Assembly: GCA_965220095.1 (NCBI GenBank)
Contig: CBDCPD010000003.1
Coordinates: 186,001 to 250,000 of the forward strand
DNA: 64,000 nucleotides
From: Bin87 sp965220095
GTDB lineage: Bacteria; Chloroflexota; Dehalococcoidia; Lucifugimonadales; UBA3495
Direction of reading: 5' to 3'
Shown: positions 19,901 through 24,837 of the stretch, piece by piece
How positions within the stretch are numbered: position 1 is the stretch's first letter
How the letters are laid out: every line of letters starts with the position of its first letter
The notes under the pieces: generated by a model
What the model was told of the DNA's origin: nothing
Databases searched by the model: none
The model's input: only the letters and a program-made list of their open reading frames with translations
Made by a program: the position numbers and the translations under genes

Positions 19901-22503
19901 GGGACGGTCAGCGCAGACGGGTCCAGCTGGATCGTTTTACCGTCGTCGTTCTCAACGGTCACCGTGGCTGCCGAGGGCGAGCCGAGGATGTATCCTGCAC
20001 CCGCTTGCAGCGTCGCCGTAACCACGCTGTCCGGTTCCTCTATCCCATCGTCAACAGTGGTCAGGCTGAACGTTGCGTCGGCTTGACCGTCGGGAACGGT
20101 CACCGTTTGCGAGGCTTGACCGCTGTTCAGCATCGCTCCCGTCTCACTCACACTCACTCCCACGCTGAGATCGCCGGCGGTGTTGGTCCCCGCCCGGCTC
20201 ACAGTGAACTGCGCCGCATCGCCTTCTTCAACCGGGGTGGTTACCGGGGCGATAGTGACCTCCGGTACGGTTATGTACAGGGTGAAGGCCTCACCATCGT
20301 TCCATATCTCTGAGTAGTCCCGGTCGCTCCAGGTCATGGTCCAGCCCTCAGACGGGGTACTGGCAGCGCCGTCCGCGAACTTGAACTGCAGGCCCTCGTC
20401 GATGTTCAGCGTCCAGGACTGGTAACCCGCCGGCGCGGAGGTCCCGTCGAGCTGGAACCGGAACGCGCCGTTGCTGTCCACTGGAGCAATCGCCTTCACC
20501 GTGCGCGTCAGGATGGCCGTCGGGTCAAGGCTGCCGGCGGTATGGTCCAAGGTGGCCCAGTATCCCGGGGAGTCCGCCAGCCCGGCCGGTGTTCCTACAG
20601 TCAGCCGCGCCGATGCCAGGGCGTCGTCGGGAGCCACATACTCCGTCTCTTCAGGCGTAACGCTGGGCAGGCCGCCATTCACCTTGTGCGCGGGCTGTGC
20701 GGCCAGAACCGAGTGCCTCCGGTCCGCCGCGGGCGTGCCTGTGTCGGTTCCCTGGATAGTTCCACCTTGGCCCATCCCGTTCGCCGGCACGTCTGGGCCG
20801 TTGGCATCCAGGTCGCCCAGGGAGACGATGTAGCGGAAGACCAGTCGGCTGGTGCCGGTGCCCGAGGCATAGGCGGCCGTTCGAGGCGTGCCGTCGAGGT
20901 CCAACTCCAGCCCCAGAGAGTCCCCATCGCTCACCGTAACCGCCTCGTTGTAGGTGACGGTAAGTTCCAACGCGTCCCGCAAACCATAAGTCTGGTTGCC
21001 GCCGGCGTCGGAGGTGAAGGCCAGCGCGATGATGAAGGGTATGCCCAGGACTTGCTGGCCCTGCGGCACGGTGCCCGCGAAAAAGAGGTTCGCCGACGCG
21101 AATACGTCGCTGATGATGGTCTCGCCTATGAGCAGCTTCACCGGGTTCGACCGCACGGTCACCGCGCCCTGGTCTCCGGGCTGCACCGTGTACTTGAACT
21201 TCAGCGCCCGGCTTGCGCTGTCGCCGGAGTTGTAGCCGGCTAACTTTGCGTCGGAGCCGATGAAGAATTCCAACTCGGGCGACCCGGTCACGGATATGTC
21301 CTCCGTAAAGTTGACGATGAATTCTATCTCATTTCCGTTCGCGTAGTAGTTCACGCCGTCGGCGTGGCGCGTCACCGAAGGGTCGGTGTCCACGGTAATC
21401 GTGCTGATGGCTGGCAGCCCCGGTACCAGGCCGGTGGCGGCGCTGGACAACACCTCGGTGTTGCCTTCATCATCCAGAAATATCACTCCCACCTTGAAGC
21501 GATGGCCCGCGTCATGTGGCCTCACTCTGTAGGTGGCGAAGTCCCCTATGGCGATTGGGACATTTTCACCGTCAACTACCCGGAACCACTGGTAGATATA
21601 AGCGGGACTCTCAAGGCCGTCCGCGTCGCTGATGGCGCTGGTATCTGCGGTGAGGGTCCGGTTCACTGCGACAGTGCCGGAAATGGACGGCGCGCCGGTC
21701 GCCCGCGTGCCGGGCGTGGTGATATAGACCGTGTGCCGGCTTCCGTCCGCCCACATCTCTCCATAGTCGCCATCCGTTAGCGTGAGATAAAACGGAGCGC
21801 TAGGAGCTGTACCGCTGCTCATCTCTGACAACGGCAACTCGATATCGTCGTTAACGTGCAGCGTCCAGCGTTCCCACCCCGGATATTCAGTCGCTAGTTC
21901 TCTGAAAGTTATAATGAGGCCATCATTGTACCCGATTATTCCTTGGACCTTCCGGTTCAATAAGACGGACTCCTCGCTTAGTGAACCAAACATGCTCCCA
22001 GAGACGTTGTTATAGCCGACAAGGCCCCCACTGCTCCCGACGCCGATGGTGGCGGACCAGAGGGCATCGGAGGGCGCCGTATAAGGCGTGGCCGGCTGGG
22101 ACAGCGTTCCCAGCACCGGCCCCACCGCCGCGCTGGTCTCTGTGTGAGGGGTAGCGCCCACGGTGAAACTGACCTTGACCTTGACCTGGTGGCGGAAGTC
22201 ATCGTGCGTCACCCGGTAGGCGAGCGAGGTCGCGCTCGGGATGTCCGTGTCCGTGCCGCCCTTGCTGCGCACCCACTGGTAGGTGAAAGTCAGGTTCGAC
22301 CCCGCCACGCCGCCGTAATCCCCGGCGTCGATGGCGGAGGTGTCGGCGGTAAGAATTTCGCCGAACTTGGGCGTGCCCGTGATGGCCACTCCGGTACTCT
22401 GGGCGGAGGCGGGCCAAGCCTGGAAGGCGAGCAACGCCACGGCCAAGCCCAGCAGGGCGGCCACCGCCAATGAAAGCAGGCTCGATCCAAAGGCGGCCCT
22501 CAT
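10984..22503 (-). CDS. Giant secreted Calx-beta/Ig/LRR repeat protein, 3,839 residues
   Basis: I chose ATG 22503 because GGAGG precedes it by 6 nt and it forms an ATGA overlap with the upstream gene. The frame is open further to an ATG at 22614, and that extension (LLPFRLRRRLVM) aligns with the N-terminus of the left giant protein, so a longer product is possible. The signal peptide is MRAAFGSS plus a hydrophobic core, ending ASA|QS. Visible modules include Ig-like repeats, four copies of a tryptophan-rich module (WSATIGVG, WTLHVNDD, WNDGEAFTLYITVP types), repeated Calx-beta-like modules rich in VTVDDDD (about 16000-12700) and FN3 (about 12010-11770). Five to six LRRs follow (about 11650-11290, LPDGVFEGLTALEELELGNN), then a final beta module ending VVVTAAQ. 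An adhesin or extracellular scaffold, probably calcium-rigidified, is inferred. The natural C-terminus seems lost by frameshift. Confidence 0.93.
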   Translation of the reverse strand: MRAAFGSSLLSLAVAALLGLAVALLAFQAWPASAQSTGVAITGTPKFGEILTADTSAIDAGDYGGVAGSNLTFTYQWVRSKGGTDTDIPSATSLAYRVTHDDFRHQVKVKVSFTVGATPHTETSAAVGPVLGTLSQPATPYTAPSDALWSATIGVGSSGGLVGYNNVSGSMFGSLSEESVLLNRKVQGIIGYNDGLIITFRELATEYPGWERWTLHVNDDIELPLSEMSSGTAPSAPFYLTLTDGDYGEMWADGSRHTVYITTPGTRATGAPSISGTVAVNRTLTADTSAISDADGLESPAYIYQWFRVVDGENVPIAIGDFATYRVRPHDAGHRFKVGVIFLDDEGNTEVLSSAATGLVPGLPAISTITVDTDPSVTRHADGVNYYANGNEIEFIVNFTEDISVTGSPELEFFIGSDAKLAGYNSGDSASRALKFKYTVQPGDQGAVTVRSNPVKLLIGETIISDVFASANLFFAGTVPQGQQVLGIPFIIALAFTSDAGGNQTYGLRDALELTVTYNEAVTVSDGDSLGLELDLDGTPRTAAYASGTGTSRLVFRYIVSLGDLDANGPDVPANGMGQGGTIQGTDTGTPAADRRHSVLAAQPAHKVNGGLPSVTPEETEYVAPDDALASARLTVGTPAGLADSPGYWATLDHTAGSLDPTAILTRTVKAIAPVDSNGAFRFQLDGTSAPAGYQSWTLNIDEGLQFKFADGAASTPSEGWTMTWSDRDYSEIWNDGEAFTLYITVPEVTIAPVTTPVEEGDAAQFTVSRAGTNTAGDLSVGVSVSETGAMLNSGQASQTVTVPDGQADATFSLTTVDDGIEEPDSVVTATLQAGAGYILGSPSAATVTVENDDGKTIQLDPSALTVPESGSATYTVQLGTVPQEVSGSSAVTVTVASSDTALSVSPTTLNFDATNWNIAVTVTVRVGGDSNAIDETYTVTHTASGADYGSVVRSIEVTVDDDDENRPAYIRTGSSLPIDDVSQVGETVTADFRRGAIADPDGLVRDWPFEVQWVRVTEDNTEINIPGARGHCTSTGLSNCLELFYDVQAADGGHRIGYRILFEDRLGNPESVLSDLTSTIVHPVRLISARLLNNPTTTPLSGGVPVFVPGDTLRFEATVDRPVTVTGTPDLVFRVGSGPNAFRYYAPFESIDAAGTTLTFEDEVDNDKSGPVGIFQNNDNDELVRVGSGEAITDQDDADVDIDPYAWEGPGEFDHSVDHRPFIVAMSITSDPGADQTYGLGDTIKWETTWSIPVTVSGSPNLKVNIGDRVDDAAYADGSRTNTLAFEYEVQAGDDDSDGVSAAFADIEGGSLTSTARSSVTAYRSYGLRSPQAAHRVDGGPVEETEEPTPIEDQQGLVWHATMTVGEGIGFKGYYTGQGTDFGSLSDDALTDDATIFWMLVESNGTFQIRGAPRSSRPGEAPDWTLQVGDDLWPVVGNMSETGSEWRITWTGATYYDDWDEGDEVELSMYLPLVSVEAVSEGGEVEEGDPARFRVTRTGSPARAMPVRLSVSGEPAAVLQNPPTMVTIRAGQTTADFSVPTADDRRPGPGGVITVSVLNSADNAASGTAYQANTDAPSASVAVTDDDPADIVLSKTALAVVEGAAAQTYTVSLASEPAANVNVTITGHAGSDLTVSPASLTFTPADYAAGQTVTVTAGIDANDVNERFTLTHTASGSSDYAGATAVLQVSVTDNNTAITDVSIVSDAGGNDIYGPRDAIDIRVTFKNAVDVTGVPQMGLEVAGETRQAGYFQGSGTSNLTFRYLVADDDDANGDGVDNDGVSIPTNSLTLNGGSITNNMVGALLGHDAVAASTSHKVNGALTTVAPLETPVALPQGTLWSGTLTIGEHSLSVNLGYQDPDIFPVNFGQLETTDMLAEPDVVLIAAGVSIANSSDKGLNFMISGDAAPEGWQNWTLHIDDGLQLEFTDGTQGTLQTTPASWYTSWRGNYDELWNVGERFTVYVAVPAVSVAPVAGAVDEGAPAQFRLTRTGDTSSSLAVTVTTAETGDTISGTAPTSFTIRSGQEEGILDVATADDGVIEDDSAITVTVAAGTGYVPGDPASAEVVVRSDDAVGITLSPASLTVNEESSASYTVVLDAQPSGNVTVTITGHSSTDISINPATPLAFTSSTWSTAQSVTVSAADDSDFDNDEVTLLHTATGATEYASVTANLKVTVDDDDTDNSLPTGVPTISPTTVPEVGATLTADPSGISDADGPTSPTFSYQWVRVSAANAETDISGATSATYTVQAADVGSTLKVKASFTDGKNKVETVESAPTAVVTVTQVTVNFGAAAYTAAEDGAAATVPVTLDKAPNRILNITITATPGNDADTGDYSVSPTRADFGVSDIAKEITVTATDDNIDDDNETVTLTFGTPLPDGVSAGGRVSAVVAITDDDEAAVLLSVDTLTVSEGGTGTVQVSLATQPSDAVSVVIAGFDGTDVNLTGSATLNFTTSTWNSRRTVVLSAAQDDDDNAEDDLVTLTFTATGGGYSGLAASLAVTVDDDETPNAPATGFPVIQGTPEVGEQLTVDISTIADADGLPSASAFAYQWIRVASDATETSITSATGSTYTPTSDDVGAALKVQVSFTDNGGTGETLTGEPTASSVLVAQVTVTFDAPSYPVEEGATVTITVNLDKDPHRELTLLLTATPGGGATTADYETPPGEVVFSAGETSKELTITAVDDAVDESGETLTLGFGTPPEGVTVGATSETVVRFGDDDSRGILLIPEELAVTEGGGAATYTVQLTSQPTSSVTLTVAVEQPIIGSDLPVSVSPARLSFNASNWDSEQTVRVTATNDSDADNESTTINHTTAGGDYDGVTESLPVTVDDDESPNNPAEGQVTITGDLEVGESLTADTSGITDADGLTGVSYNYQWIREMGGTETEIPGANAFSYRLTDADAAHHILVRVSFIDDAGNAETLTSEPTLRIGVVPVAVSFGRSAYSVNEGETVTIEVGLDQDPERTVTIPLTTTHGGDATGDDYTAPAEIVFSAGQTSLELTITAIDDQVAESGETLTLAFGTLPEGVSLGTTAEAVVRFGDDDGRGIMISPESLTLIEGGSSHSYTVQLLSQPTSTVTVRVDVEVPSGGSALRPPVTVNPATLRFDTSNWNSVQTVRVSPSHDEDAFDAAATLNHTASGGGYDNETASLRVTVTDDDAPVTPGTGRIELSATTLSIEEEKNKTYTVTLASEPVSRVTVRITGQGGTDLSVSPEEFEFVLSNWDREQRVRLYFNHDQDKEDHTVRLTHTAYGREDYEGVTARLTVAVTDDDPHGTLIPLPQVSIDAEDADSGSVTEGDDVVFTLTRTGDRTEALTVSVEVEETGRMIRGSRPSRITFEQGSGTAALTVSTDDDSRDEASSVISATVRDGRGYQPGRPVQGSVTVADNDSTGTSDGGVPVVRGTPRVGEELLADMSRVYDADGLPDDGEFRYTWLLALTEDDVKEVTNNSGRYTPVVEDIGRTVAVHVSYTDNAGNDEERTSRATRAVAATTPGAPGIQPSYFYAEPGYQEVTLSWSAPESDGGSEISRYQYRQRTASGGYGSWRNASYSEGQGYQSTVTGLRNGTEYRFQIRAVNSVGAGPESPEVYATPADGGICDRTAQVKGRILARLKLLHKYEGNCLGVEEDHLAKLTLLDIADTGITSIKPGDFAGLTKVTRLDLSFNSLTTLPDGVFEGLTALEELELGNNQLRNIEAGAFEGLQKLKKLRLLKNELSSFPFDELEQLPELTSLSISGNPGFRRGIQVSADRLEVTAGGSAEYRVRLFRPDAGRVSVTEDADGVTISPNRLTFTKEDWFRSQVFTVTVGADAEAGEVVLTHTTSGLNPGSDPLPEVTVVVTAAQ

Positions 22504-23534
22504 GACCAGCCTCCGACGTAACCGGAAGGGCAAAAGTCGAGGGGCTGACAGAGGTAGGTATGGACTGAAATCGGGTGTGCGCTTAACTCGGGAAGGCGCA
22601 CCGGCATCCAGCATCTTGGTGTGACACGACCAGATGCAGGAGACCCTCGATGCGCCTTCCCAGAGAATGCTAGCTGTGGGTCTGCAGGGCTATCCTCCCA
22701 GATCGTGGTCCCGTCGGACCAGATGCCCCGCGGCACCGACTGCGCCGGCATCGTCAACGACCGGTCCGGCAACAGCTCCGGGAGGCCTGAATTGTCTTCG
22801 GCGAATGAGCTCAGCCGGTAGGCCTTGACCACCCGGCTGACGTCGGACACCCACACCGCCTCGCCGTCGGACCACACGCCCTCGGGCTTGACCAGGCCGT
22901 CCCGGGCAGCGCCGCCGCCGGGGTTCAGCGCCTCCGTGGTATCGTGGTACACGTAGTACGACGTGTTGGCCAGGTCCGAGCCGGGGGTCCGGTACCCGGC
23001 GCGCAGGTCGTACGCCGTCAGCGCGGCAATGCCGTCGCGGTAGACCAACTCGCCTTCGTCGCCCCTGAACTGCGATCCGGTCGGCACTTGCGGCCCCAGC
23101 TCCACACCGCTGTCGCCGTCCTTTTTCCTGAACCTGGCCTGGTTCGAAAATGCGTCCGCCACCCACAGCGTGGCTCCGTCGGACCAGAGCCCGTTGATGC
23201 CCCGATTGCCGCGCAGGTAGGTCTCGGAATCCCTGCCCACCAGGGGTGTCGACACCCGCGTCAACCGCTCGAGGTGCATCGCACCCAGGTACCGGCCCGA
23301 CACCTCAATGGGCGAACCGGCCGCTGACACGCCCGCCGGGGCCGTGGGCTCAGTCCCGACCTCGGCGGTTGTGCCGGCCCGCGCGGGCGTGTCCAGGCTC
23401 CCGGTGTAACTGGTCCCGTTGGCGTCGCCGGTCTGGGCAGCCGCGTGCTGCGCTGCGAAAAGCAGCAGCGCCACCACCAGCAGCGCCACCGCCGCCGCCA
23501 CGACCCTCGAGCGGGAAGGTATCGCCGCGGTCAT
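22500..23534 (-). CDS. Secreted WSDG-repeat (NHL/propeller-like) protein, probably 3'-truncated
   Basis: This 344-residue product has a signal peptide (hydrophobic residues about 10-28, AAA|QT). It has three blade-like motifs, GLWSDGATLWVADAF, GVWSDGEAVWVSD and GIWSDGTTIW, as in beta-propeller surface proteins. After the third WSDG motif the sequence switches to unrelated, Pro/Cys/His-rich residues (about 285-344). This tail overlaps, out of frame, the N-terminal extension of the next giant gene. The protein therefore looks truncated by a recombination joint near 22690, with the tail inherited from the downstream gene's leader. It starts with ATGA overlapping the 60-codon leader and ends with ATGA overlapping the 3,839-residue gene, so translational coupling of three ORFs is likely. 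The biochemical role is unknown. Confidence 0.75.
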   Translation of the reverse strand: MTAAIPSRSRVVAAAVALLVVALLLFAAQHAAAQTGDANGTSYTGSLDTPARAGTTAEVGTEPTAPAGVSAAGSPIEVSGRYLGAMHLERLTRVSTPLVGRDSETYLRGNRGINGLWSDGATLWVADAFSNQARFRKKDGDSGVELGPQVPTGSQFRGDEGELVYRDGIAALTAYDLRAGYRTPGSDLANTSYYVYHDTTEALNPGGGAARDGLVKPEGVWSDGEAVWVSDVSRVVKAYRLSSFAEDNSGLPELLPDRSLTMPAQSVPRGIWSDGTTIWEDSPADPQLAFSGKAHRGSPASGRVTPRCWMPVRLPELSAHPISVHTYLCQPLDFCPSGYVGGWS

Positions 23535-23713
23535 ACGCGCCGCCTGCGCTTTCCCGGCGCATCGGGAACGGTGGAGCGGAGGTCAGAAGACAATGCCCAC
23601 GGTACCGGCACACGCGGCCACGGCAGGTCAAACTCGGGGGGGTCGGCGACCAGGACATCACTGAAAGCCGCATTGTGAGCGGTCATCGTGGTGAAGAGCG
23701 TGTTGCGGTTCAT
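23531..23713 (-). CDS. 60-residue leader ORF coupled to the WSDG gene
   Basis: ATG 23713 follows the AACAATAGCGATAGCAGTCC region and encodes MNRNTLFTTMTAHNAAFSDV..., ending GKRRRRV and TGA. The stop shares an ATGA with the WSDG start. Its first residues resemble the leader at 54473 (MNHRQPLATLAARSAA) and the N-terminus of the left giant protein (MANRLSTANLISRSAA), which suggests a homologous leader family. In the left giant protein this segment is fused in frame ahead of the signal peptide. Translation is plausible but unproven. Confidence 0.5.
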   Translation of the reverse strand: MNRNTLFTTMTAHNAAFSDVLVADPPEFDLPWPRVPVPWALSSDLRSTVPDAPGKRRRRV

Positions 23714-23841
23714 GGTGTTCGGACTGCTATCGCTATTGTTCCGTCGGGCCCGAGCTGTGCTGAAACCTCAGACGAACGCCGGGGCCGTTGTCCGGCCGTT
23801 TGCCGACCGTCGATGTCGCTATTGCCCAAATAATTTATCGG

Positions 23842-23932
23842 GCCAGCCTCCGACGCGTAAGTGCTTAACATCACAATCGCACCAGACATTCTCACCGGTA
23901 ATTGCCAGGTGCAATTGAACCCCCGGCCAGGT
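23842..23932 (-). promoter_or_regulatory. Conserved upstream element, copy C
   Basis: Reading the minus strand: ACCTGGCCGGGGGT (degenerate palindrome), TCAATTGCACCTGGC, GGTGAGAATGTCTGGTGCGA, TTGTGATG and GCACTTACG. It matches copy A over about 85 bp with identical internal spacing. It ends about 130 bp before the 60-codon leader, so it most likely serves the leader/WSDG/3,839-residue unit. Confidence 0.62.
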
Positions 23933-24094
23933 CCGAATGCCCTCTCACGGGGTAGCAAACACCGGCGTGGTCCGGTGAGAAATGGCGAAGAACGTCGAGC
24001 GCCCGCAGTGCGTGGCCGTCGCCCCGGCCCCGTGTCCGGCGTGGACGTGTCCATGGTCATCCCGTCTCCGCGGTGGTCGATGGATTCAGTGCAG

Positions 24095-24145
24095 TCAGAC
24101 GCCTCGGGTCTTTTGTCGCTTGGCTCGGGCGGCGGTGAGGCTCAT
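24095..24145 (-). pseudogene. Leader-peptide relic (16 codons)
   Basis: ATG 24145 is preceded by GAGGAG and by GAATAACAC, as at the 54473 leader. It encodes MSLTAARAKRQKTRGV before TGA. It is the left end of the duplicated control region, and no giant gene follows it, so it reads as the stump of a lost leader/giant gene. Confidence 0.45.
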
Positions 24146-24610
24146 GATGCCGGGACTCCTCGTGTTATTCATTGCCCTCTACGCGGCGGCGCGTTCGAAA
24201 GGCCATCAACCGATGGACGGGAGTAGTTCCAGGTTAGGTGCGCACCGGCCCTCCGCGGTTGCGGCTCCTGTATCAGCTCCGTCTATCGGCCTGTCGAATC
24301 CCAAGTGAATGCCTCCCCGCCGGAGGCTGGGCAAGTTGCGGGGCATTGTGTCAGAGAATGTTGTGTAAAGTCAGTAGAATACCGGTATTTTAGGCCCCAA
24401 TCTCCCACCAATCTTCCCCTGTATAATTTGCCGCAACGCCGCTGCAGTCAGCCGGCATGGCCCGGTGGGCCGGAAAAAGGCAGGCCGCCCGTACTTGAAC
24501 GAAGGTCGTGGGCATGAAACATGTCGGGGAGCTGTGTAAAGAAAACGAGGCCCTGCGGCAGCGGCTGTCCCGCCTCAGCGAGGCCAGCCTGCGCATCAGC
24601 GAGAGCCTGC
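24095..24610. repeat. Second copy of the giant-gene/kinase divergent control region
   Basis: This segment aligns with 54430-54933. Shared landmarks in order are CATGATG at the leader start, GTGTTATTCATTGCC, GCGTTCGAAA/CATTCGAAAA, GTCAACCGATGG, GGGCATTGTGTCAGAGAATG, TGTAAAGTCAGT, TGTATAATTTG, GCAACGCCGCT, CAGCCGGCATGGCCCGGTGG, CCGCCCGTACTTG and the first 32 kinase codons. The copies have diverged by substitutions but keep the order, so this is an old duplication of a whole regulatory region. Confidence 0.85.
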
Positions 24611-24678
24611 AGTCGCGGCTCCCGGCGATAATGGACCTTCGCAAGCCTTCGTCGCACGGGAGCCTCACTGCTCCCTGA
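24514..24678 (+). pseudogene. Truncated 5' fragment of the hybrid histidine kinase gene
   Basis: The frame starts MKHVGELCKENEALRQRLSR and runs to ESL, matching the first 32 residues of the intact kinase at 54838. The identity then stops abruptly near 24610. The next 22 codons to TGA are unrelated and run into the minus-strand relic at 24665-24832. GAF, PAS, kinase and regulator domains are all missing. If expressed, it gives only a 54-residue coiled stub. Confidence 0.85.
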
Positions 24679-24832
24679 ACAGGTGGCCGAGTCCCAGGTC
24701 TCCGTCGATGTATGTGCTTGCTTTTCTAGTTGCCCTCCATTGGCCCGGACCGCTGACGGTCAGGACCAACTCGTTGGACAATCGCCGGCCGTCTCCGGCG
24801 CAGATGCCTCCTTGGGTGGCTAAGCCCCTCAT
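24665..24832 (-). pseudogene. C-terminal relic of another repeat protein
   Basis: Five nucleotides after the TAG of the 9,839-residue gene, a 55-codon frame reads MRGLATQGGICAGDGRRLSN, ELVLTVSGPGQ and ends LGLGHLFREQ. The first part matches the end of the SwmB-like domain in the LRR protein (GAVCTADGRQLHN... VVPGPG). It has no ribosome site or signal peptide, so I read it as the leftover 3' end of a deleted giant gene. Confidence 0.65.
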
Positions 24833-24837
24833 ACCGG

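Noticed and set aside
5624..24060. Short minus frames carrying a similar KSGAIV...TYQR peptide at three places
   Set aside because: The similarity comes from the conserved upstream DNA element; the frames differ before it, lack ribosome sites and end at different points, so a regulatory element explains it better.
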